Of a DNA stretch of 64,000 nucleotides, positions 54,001-64,000 are shown in pieces. The DNA is taken from the NCBI GenBank assembly GCA_963920575.1, contig OY986963.1, forward strand, positions 93,864 through 157,863. The letters run 5' to 3'. The translations under genes were made by a program, and so were the position numbers. The DNA comes from Narthecium ossifragum (taxonomy: Eukaryota > Streptophyta > Magnoliopsida > Dioscoreales > Nartheciaceae). Numbering within the stretch: the first letter of the stretch is position 1; each line of letters begins with the position of its first letter. The notes under the pieces were generated by a model. That model was given only the letters and a program-made list of their open reading frames with translations. It was not told the DNA's origin and searched no databases.

Positions 54001-57000
54001 AAAAGAACGGGCCTTTCTTTCAGGGAACGAACAGCTGTCTTCAGCAGATCACTGATTTCAGGGTTATCACTATCACCAAGTTTCTTACACTCTGCTTGCA
54101 CCCACCTGGAACATAAAAGACGAGGGATTAACTCCTTCCACGTTCAGAATACTAGAAAAATGAACTTTTCACAGATAGGAAGAAAATTATATTGCAGAAA
54201 TGCCTGTCAACCCAACAACAACAATATAAAGAAACAGAATCATGGCAAAATTCTACATGTTGGAGACGATAAAAAAAACCAAGGCACAAGCAGATGATGA
54301 ATTGTAGGGCTACACAGTGAAACTTATACAAATTCCAAGGTGGAAACCTTGCTTACCCTCTTTATTTACAGTAGAGAGAGGAGATGTTTGAGCATCTCTA
54401 AGAATGTAGATTTGCAAGAATATTTCCTTGGACAACAACTCTGAGTTACTAGAGCTCCTGTCTCTAAACATCACATTGGTTGATTTTATTTTTTGATCAA
54501 TTAAACGCTCTATATCTATCATGATCTTGAGACCGAAAATCGCTTGAGCAGATGATTACCTGTTATCTTCTCTTGCATCACTAAGGCAAAATCAGAAAAA
54601 TATGGTATCCACAAATGAGGAGTATACAGTGAAATGAATATTAATTAGTATGATCTTAAGAGCAAAATGGACATGTTGACAAGCCCGGCAAATTGCATAT
54701 ATCGGATGAATAGGTTGGGAGAAAGACAATAATCTCACTAGAAAATATCTCCAACAGGAAAAGGATAGTCCAATGGATCTAATCCTTTCTTGGAAATCTA
54801 ATCCATGACAATATTTCATCTTGTCACCTCTTTGACGGCCCTTCAGCATGAATCAAAACTGGTAATATTACAAGGCACTACAGTTCACATTCTTATGTTT
54901 CAGCTTTCAACATGGTGCTTAAAAAGATATTCATGACTTAAGACATGATTGGGCAAAATTTACATGTTAAAGTAAATTTCTGACCTGCATAGCCTCTCAT
55001 AGGCTCCTTCTTGATATACGGACATCATGTCCATGAGCTCCAAGCCAGCGCGCTGTGGAAGAACTTTGGCCAGTAAATTCATGACAGAAATAAAGATTGT
55101 AATTCCCATCTAATTAAAAAACCCATTACATCAGGTGCTCATACAGCACAGATACATCTACTCGAATATTTCAGATGCAGACCGCTTTTCACTAAAGCAC
55201 TTAACAAACTTCACGTTTTTCCAGAATACAGACATGCTTTACGGGCTCTGTTACCATTAATATCAGCTCGAACTTCTCAAACTTTGACACATCAGACTTG
55301 GCAATATCTGCTATGAATGGACTTCTAGTCGTACTCATTATGGCCGAAGGCTTGATGAAGGTCAGTTGGATTGACAATAGATTAACTGTAGTTTCAGCAA
55401 ATCACGTTAAATTAACTTGAGTTTTGACTCTTGAACAAGTTTTCGCTCCTTAAGAACTTATGACACTAAGCTGCTGGATTTCATGAACCATTCTATGGCT
55501 CCTTAAAGCGTATTATTCCACCATTCATATCACAGATCTTACAAGAATTCTTGTATCTTGTCATATGCTTGTGAGTCGGTTTTTGATGCAATGGAAGAAA
55601 TTGGTAGAAAAATTAAAGCATTTGACAGAGTCGCAAAAGCTACGAGAAAGTCATTAGGTTGACAAACATGGCTGATATAAGTTGCTTGTTTGCATCGTAG
55701 CATATCTGTCCACTATGGAAGACTTCATTTGCTCAAGGAGTTAAAAATAAAACATAAGGTAGTAAAACTCAGTTGAAGCAATAATTTTTAGACTATATTG
55801 CAAATGTATTCCAAAAGTTCTAACCCTCTGAAGATAATAACCTATTGACATGAAAACAATTGAGCTAAATGTGACAAAAGAAAGTTGGGAGAGGATCATA
55901 GTACCTGATGATGTGTCCTTAACAGTATCTTGCAGTTGGCATGAATTTCTTGTACATGAGAAAGTGCTTTGAAGAAATTTTCATTCAGGTCTTCTTCCCT
56001 CAGCGCATTTATCTGCAGTTAGAATGGCATAACCACATAGCTTGAAGAACTAAAAACCCTCAAATTTTGCATGTATCATTAGATGCCAAGTAAAATAAAA
56101 TTCCAATGGATGACATCTATGTTAAATCATGAACAAAATATGCAGCACACTTAAGCTTGCATGGTACCTCATCATTAGAGAGTTGGTAATCACGAAGAAA
56201 GCATGAGACAATTTCTTGGCGCTGTGTAGTAATTTCAAGTTCCTGCTTTAGCCTCTCAGTAGTATTAATGATGTCCCCCGTACTCGCACTACAGCTGCTT
56301 AATGCCTTGGCAATCCTGTCAAGCTGAAGAATTAGACAAACTTTGGGTAAAGGATTCTCCGGCAGAGGTGAGAAACAAAATCTCAATAACAAAACCAAAC
56401 TTCTCGGCCAGAGCAAAAATCAAAAACATGGTTTTGTAATGAATCACAAGGCTACCCTAGCTTAAATTAGCTGGTTTTTACAGAAGCTATTTTTAGAACC
56501 AAGCTTCTCGTTGTGTCGGTAAAGACACGTGAACAGAGATGATATTATCACATCCTCCAGCAAAATCGTTCCTAATCTGTCCTTGTCTCTGAAGAAATAA
56601 AAAGTGGCATAATCTTCGCGTGCCATTATGATGAATGGCTACACCATGTAAACTGGATGCTAGAAGAGGACCATCCATGAGCACATAATCCACTAAATAG
56701 TTCTAAACCCCCAGAAGCCAAGCCTCCTTCCACAGATTCTCGTATATTATGCGGTGACTCATGCCTGCATGAGCAATATTACATCCTGATAGGAGTGTCA
56801 TTCATGCTTGTCTTAAGGGAATAGCCCTGCTAAGGTCGCTGGAGCTGAAGTTTTAGTTCCGCAAATTCCAGGTCACTGGACTCGCTTCGTTTGCATGCAA
56901 GTTGTAAAAATATTCCAAGACGGCGAATGGGCTCAAATTAGAGGATTTTCGGACGGAAATTTGTGCCAAATTAAAACAATAAGAGGAATTATATCAATGC

Positions 57001-57425
57001 TCCTAAAGAAACATAAATTGCCTGCCGGAAGAAAAGAAAAGGGTCGTGCTCACTGATCACAGATCTCGGACAGTGCATTGACCTCCAATTCAACTCTATC
57101 CAGTGCCTGAAAGCCCAGAATAAGGAAAGGAAGAAGACCGTGGCGGAGTGAGAAGAGATATCAATTCGGGTGGAGAAACATCGATGGAGGTGGTGAGCTA
57201 AAGAGAGACCTGCTGGGCGGGGAGGGAGGCTTGGAGGAAGTGGTGGTTGATGGCGAGGGCGCGCTGCTCGATGGAGGACTTGAGGTTGCGTCGGGCCTGA
57301 GGGGTGTTGTCGGTGTAGAAGGTAGAGAGTGTCCCCAGAGAGTCCAGCAGATCCGGGCTGTCCGTCCGCGTCTCCAACACCTTCTTCAGCTTCCGCGACA
57401 ACCCCGGCGCCAGCGTCGCCGCCAT
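51094..57425 (-). CDS. COG6: Conserved oligomeric Golgi complex subunit 6
   Basis: Eleven exons: 57425-57210, 57106-57054, 56315-56168, 56012-55905, 55052-54985, 54105-53982, 53905-53759, 53675-53412, 53325-53041, 52264-52121, 51603-51094. They sum to 2,067 nt, 688 residues, the usual plant COG6 length. Start chosen at [20 protein letters not shown]. Family landmarks: [91 protein letters not shown] and [23 protein letters not shown]6 belongs to lobe B of the eight-subunit COG tether for retrograde vesicles in the Golgi. The exon 3 acceptor is the second AG (CTTGACAG), since the first breaks the frame. It is complete, with no disabling changes. Confidence 0.93.
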
Positions 57426-57908
57426 CGATCTATCTCTCGCTGCTGCGCCCTCTCTCCTCTCTGGTTTCGTCTTCTGGTACGGGGCCGTATCGTAGCCTAG
57501 GAGTTTGTCACACAGATCTCGCCGACGCCGGTGGTGGCGGGCTTTTCTTGATCTGAGTTCTGAGCAAGTGAGCGAGACTTGTGCTGGACCGGACATTCTT
57601 AGTTTGGTCGCATCGGAAATGTTTATGGCTGAACCTGACCAACAGTCAAACGGTTTTGGGCTGATATCTTATCCAATTCCCGAACACAGTGTCAATTACT
57701 AGTCGATTCCCTCACCCATTCGCATTCGCTCGCTCCCTCCCAAGTCCCAAGGGCTCCTTATCCGTTAACCCAATCCTGCTGTCCTGCCATTTTAGCATAG
57801 CAGCTCTTCGCCGGAGGCGAGGCGAACGAGAAGAAAGGATGAAGAGTTTTAGCTGTCTGCGATCTGGATTTTCTTCTTGAAGAGAAGAGGAGAGAGAGAG
57901 AGAGAGAG
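57426..57908. promoter_or_regulatory. Divergent COG6/SIG1 promoter region, 483 bp
   Basis: The two start codons face away from each other, so both promoters and 5' UTRs must share this interval. A GA repeat (57884-57908) directly precedes the SIG1 ATG. No convincing TATA box on either side, which is common for housekeeping plant genes. Confidence 0.6.
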
Positions 57909-60900
57909 ATGGCATGTCTGGTGCCGCAGTTCAAGTGCCCCCCGTCCCCTGACGCCCATTTCAGATCCTCCCCCCCCGGTATCCCCACATCCTCCTATTC
58001 TCCCTTTTTCTCTCGCAGTTACGTCATTCCTTTCCGTCCGATTTTTTCAACGCTGAACTCGGGGTTCCTCTGCTTCCTGTCTTGAGGATTCCATTTCCAC
58101 CTGCCTTTTTTTTTTTTTTTTTTGCTTATATTTTTATCAAATCAGGTTCCGTTCGCGACGACCGATCGAATGAACTGCAGGTGGAACATTGTTTAAGCTT
58201 AGGATAGATGGAATGCCTCTGTGCTGTTGTGTGCGAGCGATTTTGTATAAGGTTGGGAGTTGCCGCGGAAGTTGTAAGGCTTTTGAATGACCGGCTGACA
58301 AGGCCAAGGGAGATTCGATCTCATTAGGAGTGTGCCATATCTATTATTAGGATTGTTTCCTTGGAAACTTTTAGCAGCATATCCACAGTATTTCTCATTT
58401 TTGTTAACCCAAGAGTGTCCACCTTGATGCAATCTGGACTGGAGTTCGAGTACCTTAAGTTCTCTTCTCTAAAGTATCACGGTTTCCCTTTTCTAGAAGC
58501 TCCTCATCAGTTACATGCAACTCAGTCGTGCTATATACGTTATGTTTATAACTTGATCTTTTATTTCTTCAGCGGTTGATTATTTATTGGTTTAAGTTCT
58601 TAATTCTCGATTATAGGAAGTGAAAGGTTTGTAACACTATTGAGATACTTGTTATCTTTGATGCGCACTAGTGGGTTAGCATTGTGTTGAGAGAACTCTA
58701 ATTGACAATCTTATCTTATCCTATGCTTATGATCATGATTTGCATTAAACTGTTATTCATGCAGTGAAAGTCAGGGGCCATTTTTGTTTTCGAAGCCAGT
58801 GCACGCTATCTGCGATGGCTGCCACTGTGGATATTGACAAGATCCAAGTTTCTTCTTTACAAGCTCATTCGACCTCATTAGCAGCTGTGAAACCCTTGAT
58901 GTATCTAGGAGCTATTGGTCTACCTGCCAAGGTCAGTACTTATATCTCTCAAAGAGTTGTCAGGCATATATGTAGCAGGGACACTCTTGCACTGATGGCT
59001 CATGCACATCGCCACCCACAATAGACATTCAAAAGACACACACACCCTCTTCGGCAGGCACTCACTACTTTACCACACATGGGAAATGGGAAAAATCATC
59101 TTCACCTGCACATGCCCCAAGTTGTAGAGTTGGATATAAATGCTTTGGATCTATGGTTTTGAGATGATTGCATTTCCCATAATGCCATCATCATCTTTTG
59201 ATTTTGATTCACCCATCTACTTGTGCGTCAGAGAGATTCCAAATGAACGTCATCCAATATAAAATTGGACCGTGAAAATGGAACATGGATTATAAAACTT
59301 GGTCTTAAATGTGCTTTCAATTGCAGTAAGAAAAACTGAGAAATTCTCCATGATTGACATTCCAAGAGTTGATCACTAAACCATGAAAGGCATGGATTTG
59401 AAACAGCAGATACTAAATAGAATAGAAGATGTTCATGGTGGACGAGTTTTTCTTTTTGGCTCTCCATGGCCAAGCTGCTTTAACCTATCCGTATTATCCA
59501 ATTACTTGGCCACATTATAAATGACTTGTAATTGGCAGTCTAGCAATTTATTTATCCTGCTTTCAGCACATATTTAATTTTAATTTACTTAGTCGCTTGT
59601 TTTACTTTTCAGGTGAATCTAGAAGCAACTTTGGCTACAGAATCTCTTCTCACAGGTGAAGAGGCTCTAATAGCAGCAGCTGCTGCTGAGGCAGTTGCTC
59701 TTGCTAGAGCAGCATTAGAAATTGCCAAAGATGCAGCTCAGATGACTGCAACTAAAACATCTCATAAATTAGATAGGTTTGAGGATTTTCCGACTGAATA
59801 TGACATCCTTCAACTTGAGAGGGTCAGACTTTGTGAACTTGAACATGTTGGCACTGCTCATCGCTCCTCCCCATCTGAAACCAAATTGATTGAAGAGCAT
59901 AGAAGCCAAACCTCATCTACAGATACAGGCATCTTGAGTTTGAGTTCCAATGTACTTAAATTTCAAGGAATGGAATATTCTGACAATATTGCGGTAAGAT
60001 CTGGCCGTCAAACTGAGAGAAGAGACAGAAGAGCAAGGGCAGCTGAGAAGGCTTCTACTAGTGTAATTTCTGTGAAATCGGGATCTAGTGGAAGAAAAAA
60101 GCGTTCTACACTGCAGGAAGTCGATTATTCAGATCCCTTGCGTTACTTGAGGGGGACAACAAGCACTTCAAGGCTTCTTACAGCTACAGAAGAACTAGAA
60201 CTATCAGAAGGGATTCAGGTGAGATCTTATGGATATATATTGGCCAAGGAGCTTCACATATCATCTTATGTTGCATTATTTATAATCTAAAATGTAGCAA
60301 AGCTACTATAGCTGCATAATTTTTCCGAAAAAATGAGATCATTCTTGATTTTTATGCTGGTAAACTAATGTGTTTATGGTAACTCGTGATAGCAGAAACT
60401 TTTAAGTTTGAATATAAGCTTGTAACCATGGTTGAATTCTGCCTTTACCTTGTTATTGACAACTGAAGCAATTGAATTGAGATGATGCAAAATGGCCCTG
60501 AACTAGGGCTGGATGCAGGCTGAAGCTTGTTCCTGGTCCTGATTTTTGATATCTGGTAATGGATCTAATACAGGACTTACTGAAGCTAGAAAAACTTCGT
60601 GAGGAGCTAGCAGAACGAAATGGTGGTCAACCAACATTTTCTCAATGGGCTGTGGCAGCAGAACTAGATCAAAAGACTTTGAGAAAGCGCCTAAATTATG
60701 GTACCCGTTGCAAGGATAAGATGATCAAAAGCAACATACGCCTCGTCATTTCTATAGCTAAAAATTATCAAGGTGCAGGGATGAACTTACAGGATCTTGT
60801 TCAGGTGCTTTGTGAATAAATTAATAAATGGGGTAAGTCATACTGTATTGCCACTGGCAACATGTTGATGACAATTCTAATCCACAGGAAGGATGCCGAG

Positions 60901-63006
60901 GTCTTGTAAAGGGAGCTGAAAAATTTGATGCTTCAAAAGGGTTCAAATTCTCAACCTATGCACATTGGTGGATCAAACAAGCTGTTCGCAAGTCTCTTTC
61001 AGATCAATCTAGGACAATCCGTTTGCCTGTAAGTCATCCAACAGTAAAGTTCATGTGGTTTGTAGCTTGCAGTTCATTTTCACTCCTTTCTAAATAGACT
61101 ATAGAATATGCAATGCAGAGAGCATAGGATGAAAAGCCCCACAACATACTTTTTAGGAAGAAATGAGAGATTGAATTATAGCCTGAAGGCATGAAGAAAC
61201 CACTCTTTATCTACTTTATTGAGAGAGGGGCAAAATAGCTGAAACATATGAATTGTGTCAGAAAGAAAGGAGCAGCTTCAAAGCATGTGAATTGAAAATT
61301 AACTACTCCTGGTATCGTCAGTAGTGATAAGAAGGCCATATGTAACATAGCCTATGTGACTTGTATATAAACGTTTCTGAGTTTTGTTTGAAGTGGCCCA
61401 ATCCCCTGCTATGAAAATGAAAGAATAAAAGATGAAAAGAAGCAACTCAAAGAAATCAATCTGAAAACATGGGCTAATTATTCCATGGGAACATCTTTTC
61501 CCAGCCTTTTTTGCCCTGTAATCGTCGGTTTTGTTTATTCTGTAATATTTTTTCATCAGAAGATTTCAGTTTTTTAATTAATATGTGAAGATCCGAACTT
61601 CAAACCAAAATAGCCCATAAGGAACTATTCGAATTTTTTTAGCAGAAGGAACTATCCCAATTTAGTAGTCATTTTCCTCTATTTCGCTGTTTGAAACTAA
61701 CTGTTGGCTCTTGGAAGCAGCCATACGAACTTAATTTGTCAGTGATAGAAAGCTTTGAGTGGATCCGCATGTAAAAGCCTCTTACCTTGATACTTTCGCA
61801 CGGCTGTATATCATCTTTTCCTTTTCCAAATAGATGATAGCTTTGAATTTCAATTTCCTTACTTGGAAGTATCTCTTAGAAATTGCACTTTAACACTTGT
61901 TGCTCTCAAATGATTAATCCAAATTCCTGCTTCTTTATTCCTAACAGCTGAATGGAGAACTAAGAGCCTTGAGACAAGCATTCTTCTACATCATAATCTC
62001 TTTCGCTTAAATTCAGCAAAACAATGCTATTTATGCACGTGTATTATTTGTGAAAATCCTTGAAGACCTAAAAGCGACAAGGAAGTTCACTTCTAGTATA
62101 ACTAATAGATGAAGTCAATTATCTCCTTGTATTCACAATTAGAAGGCCTGTCCTGGGAGTGTTGCATTTTTGCTATGTCATAATGCTGGTACTTCTTAAT
62201 GGAACAGTTCCACATGGTTGAAGCAACATATCGAGTAAGGGAGGCTAGAAAGCAACTCTACAGTGAGAATGGAAGGTATCCCAATAATGAAGAAATTGCA
62301 GAGGCAACAGGCCTATCCATGAAGCGTCTTACTGCTGTGATGCTAACGCCTAAGGCTCCGAGGTCCCTGGACCAGAAAATTGGGATCAATCAGAATCTAA
62401 AGCCTTCGGTCTGTCCTTTCTTTCCCCTCGAGTTTTTATTTATTAATTTATTTATTTAGGTTGAGAGTTTACCCTGATTCAGAGCTGCCAAGTGTAAAAT
62501 ACAACCAAACATGTCCGAAGAGGGGATTCGAACTCATCACACTCTAACAAGAGGATTAGAGGAGTACATCCTTAACGACCATGCTATGTGCCCATGCGTC
62601 CTCACATTTGATTTAAAGCACATAGGACTCACATATATATGGCGTCAGTTTTTGTGAGTCAAATGTGACTATCATCTGTTCTATCATTGGTTTTTGACTG
62701 GTGATCTCTTACTCCTTTTTGCAGGAAGTTATAGCAGATCCTGAAGCCGAGTCAGCTGAAGACATACTCATCAAGCAATTCATGAAGCAGGATCTGAACA
62801 AAGTTCTCGATAGCTTGAATCCAAGGGAAAAGCAGGTAATCAGATGGAGATTCGGGCTAGAAGATGGCAGGATGAAAACATTACAGGAGATTGGTGAGCT
62901 TATGGGTGTAAGCAGGGAAAGGATTCGACAAATTGAATCATGTGCCTTCAGGAAGCTAAAAAATAAGAAGAGAACTAAGAATTTGCAGCAATATATAATC
63001 TCGTGA
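57909..63006 (+). CDS. SIG1: Plastid RNA polymerase sigma factor SIG1 (SigA type)
   Basis: Seven exons: 57909-57978, 58765-58931, 59613-60218, 60574-60804, 60888-61028, 62208-62408, 62725-63006, exactly 1,698 nt, 565 residues. Residues 1-280 are the variable plant N-terminus, with a probable transit peptide and the SIG1-like [20 protein letters not shown]. Sigma-70 regions 1.2-2.4 follow (residues 282-405): [38 protein letters not shown], and [18 protein letters not shown] into region 3. Region 4 ends with [18 protein letters not shown] and the helix-turn-helix [19 protein letters not shown] (about 530-550). SIG1 directs the plastid-encoded polymerase to photosynthesis promoters. It is complete and shares a divergent upstream region with COG6. 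Confidence 0.93.
62432..62596 (-). mobile_element. tRNA-derived SINE in the last SIG1 intron
   Basis: The minus strand has an A-box-like TAGCATGGTCG (62576-62586) and, about 50 bp downstream, the B box GAGTTCGAATC (62525-62535), the polymerase III promoter spacing of a tRNA. Then comes a tRNA-unrelated part and an A-rich tail with aaataaataaa (62432-62458). It cannot fold as a full tRNA and has the 3' tail of a SINE. Target duplication not identified. Confidence 0.65.
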
Positions 63007-64000
63007 TGCTCGAGAAGAAGCAAGAAACTTGCTGTTCTATTTTGTTTGATCAGCAATCAAATTTTCCCTCCAACCCATTTTAGATATTGTATGACCTAGC
63101 AAGTCAGTTGTATAGAGAGCACAAATTCTTTCAACATGTTTCACGCAACAAAGACTGATCTTCGAATATGAATTTTGTGGTTTGCTTGGAAAATTGTACT
63201 CTTCTTATCCATTTTTCAAGTGCAGGATGAATTCTTCGTAAAAACAGTCAAGATAAAAGTCGGTTTCATTTGTTCTTGATGACATTATGGTTGATTTTAG
63301 AGCTGGCATTTTGATCAGCCTGTACTATTAACGACTACCAGAGTGGTGGTCATGAGGTTGCACGCGCCCGTCAGAGCCATTGCCGGCCGGCTTGGACTTG
63401 ACATCCGGGCGTCTTGACTTGGCCTATCATGAGGGGAACCTTTTTTACGTTCTTGTAAAGATGGTCGTGGTTGACAAGGCGTCCCGTGGCTTTTCCACTG
63501 CTGCAAAAACCGTAAGCCCTTGTATGGAATGGAGTATACTCATTCTCATTCTAAAACATTAAAAATAATTATTATTATTTTATTTTTATTTCACTTATCA
63601 TCATTACTCTATTTTTTTCTACTCTCGTTCATTAATCTTATTTTTTCTAACCCTTTCTAATCTTATTCCCTCTTTAACCCTATTTTTTCTATAGATTATT
63701 AGTCTTTACACCAAATCCAGTAAACTTATTCACTGGTACACCACCATAAGATGTTTTAATGGGTTTACACCATTTTAAGGCAGTTATGGGGAGATTAGGT
63801 ATTTTGCATGACACTTTTACCCCTACTTCATATATATTAAATATTTGATGCATTATATATAGCTGTATTTAATTTATGACAGTTATGAGTTGTTTTATTT
63901 CCATTTTTTGTGTAATCCATGCAAATCAGTTTTGATTTGATGACAAATCGGTTTCGATTGGTTTTGATTTGATGACATCATGATTCCACCCCCTCCTTCC
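63007..64000. other. SIG1 3' flank and AT-rich intergenic DNA
   Basis: The first 100-200 bp are presumably the SIG1 3' UTR. Beyond 63550 is an AT-rich, T-rich stretch resembling the reverse of 49420-49560. Repeated gattttgatttgatgac near the right edge. No gene supported. Confidence 0.45.

Noticed and set aside
62520..62590. Possible functional tRNA gene
   Set aside because: A and B boxes are present, but the arms do not pair as a tRNA cloverleaf and an A-rich SINE tail follows.

Overview
This is a plant nuclear window, most likely from a monocot. It has a plastid sigma-factor gene, a Golgi COG-complex gene with eleven exons, a GC-rich single-exon carotenoid cleavage dioxygenase and a WAT1-type transporter, all embedded in nested plant transposable elements. 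I cannot name the species. There are no bacterial operons, CRISPR arrays or complete tRNA genes.

Left part, about 1-31,000, is almost entirely transposons. From the left edge: an Athila-like Ty3/gypsy element (minus strand; start of pol, gag-protease, tRNA-Asp primer site, complete 5' LTR to 4668); a Tat-lineage Ty3/gypsy fragment (4669-10805, minus) that carries on its opposite strand a five-exon plant-mobile-domain (PMD) gene; a short LTR-type element (10806-11890); two hairpin-rich MITEs; an old minus-strand LINE (14618-~21830) split by a MITE, a 178-bp Helitron-like insertion and a recombinant three-LTR gypsy element; a minisatellite; and a nearly intact plus-strand LINE (24690-30753) with a 15-bp target-site duplication.

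Middle part, 31,000-43,000. The CCD4-type carotenoid cleavage dioxygenase (31826-33745) has a tiny LINE tail inserted just upstream of its TATA region. Next come two copies of a TIR-bounded repeat with an AT-rich core. The second copy has been split by about 6 kb of endogenous pararetrovirus (Caulimoviridae, Florendovirus-like; minus strand) that lacks a movement-protein region and is joined to a displaced piece of its own second ORF.

Right part, 43,000-64,000, is gene-rich. It holds a short two-exon gene for a 62-residue basic protein (43145-43449, minus), a seven-exon WAT1/EamA-family transporter gene (43754-49032, minus), COG6 (51094-57425, minus, 688 aa after splicing), and a divergent SIG1-type plastid sigma factor (57909-63006, plus, 565 aa), with a tRNA-derived SINE in the last SIG1 intron. 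COG6 and SIG1 start 484 bp apart on opposite strands. The host genes do not form a pathway: CCD4 and SIG1 act in plastids, COG6 in Golgi tethering and the WAT1-like protein in a membrane.

Exon coordinates come from reading GT-AG boundaries by eye. The COG6, SIG1, PMD and 62-aa models sum to whole numbers of codons. The WAT1 model is one base short of a whole number, so one boundary is off by a base.
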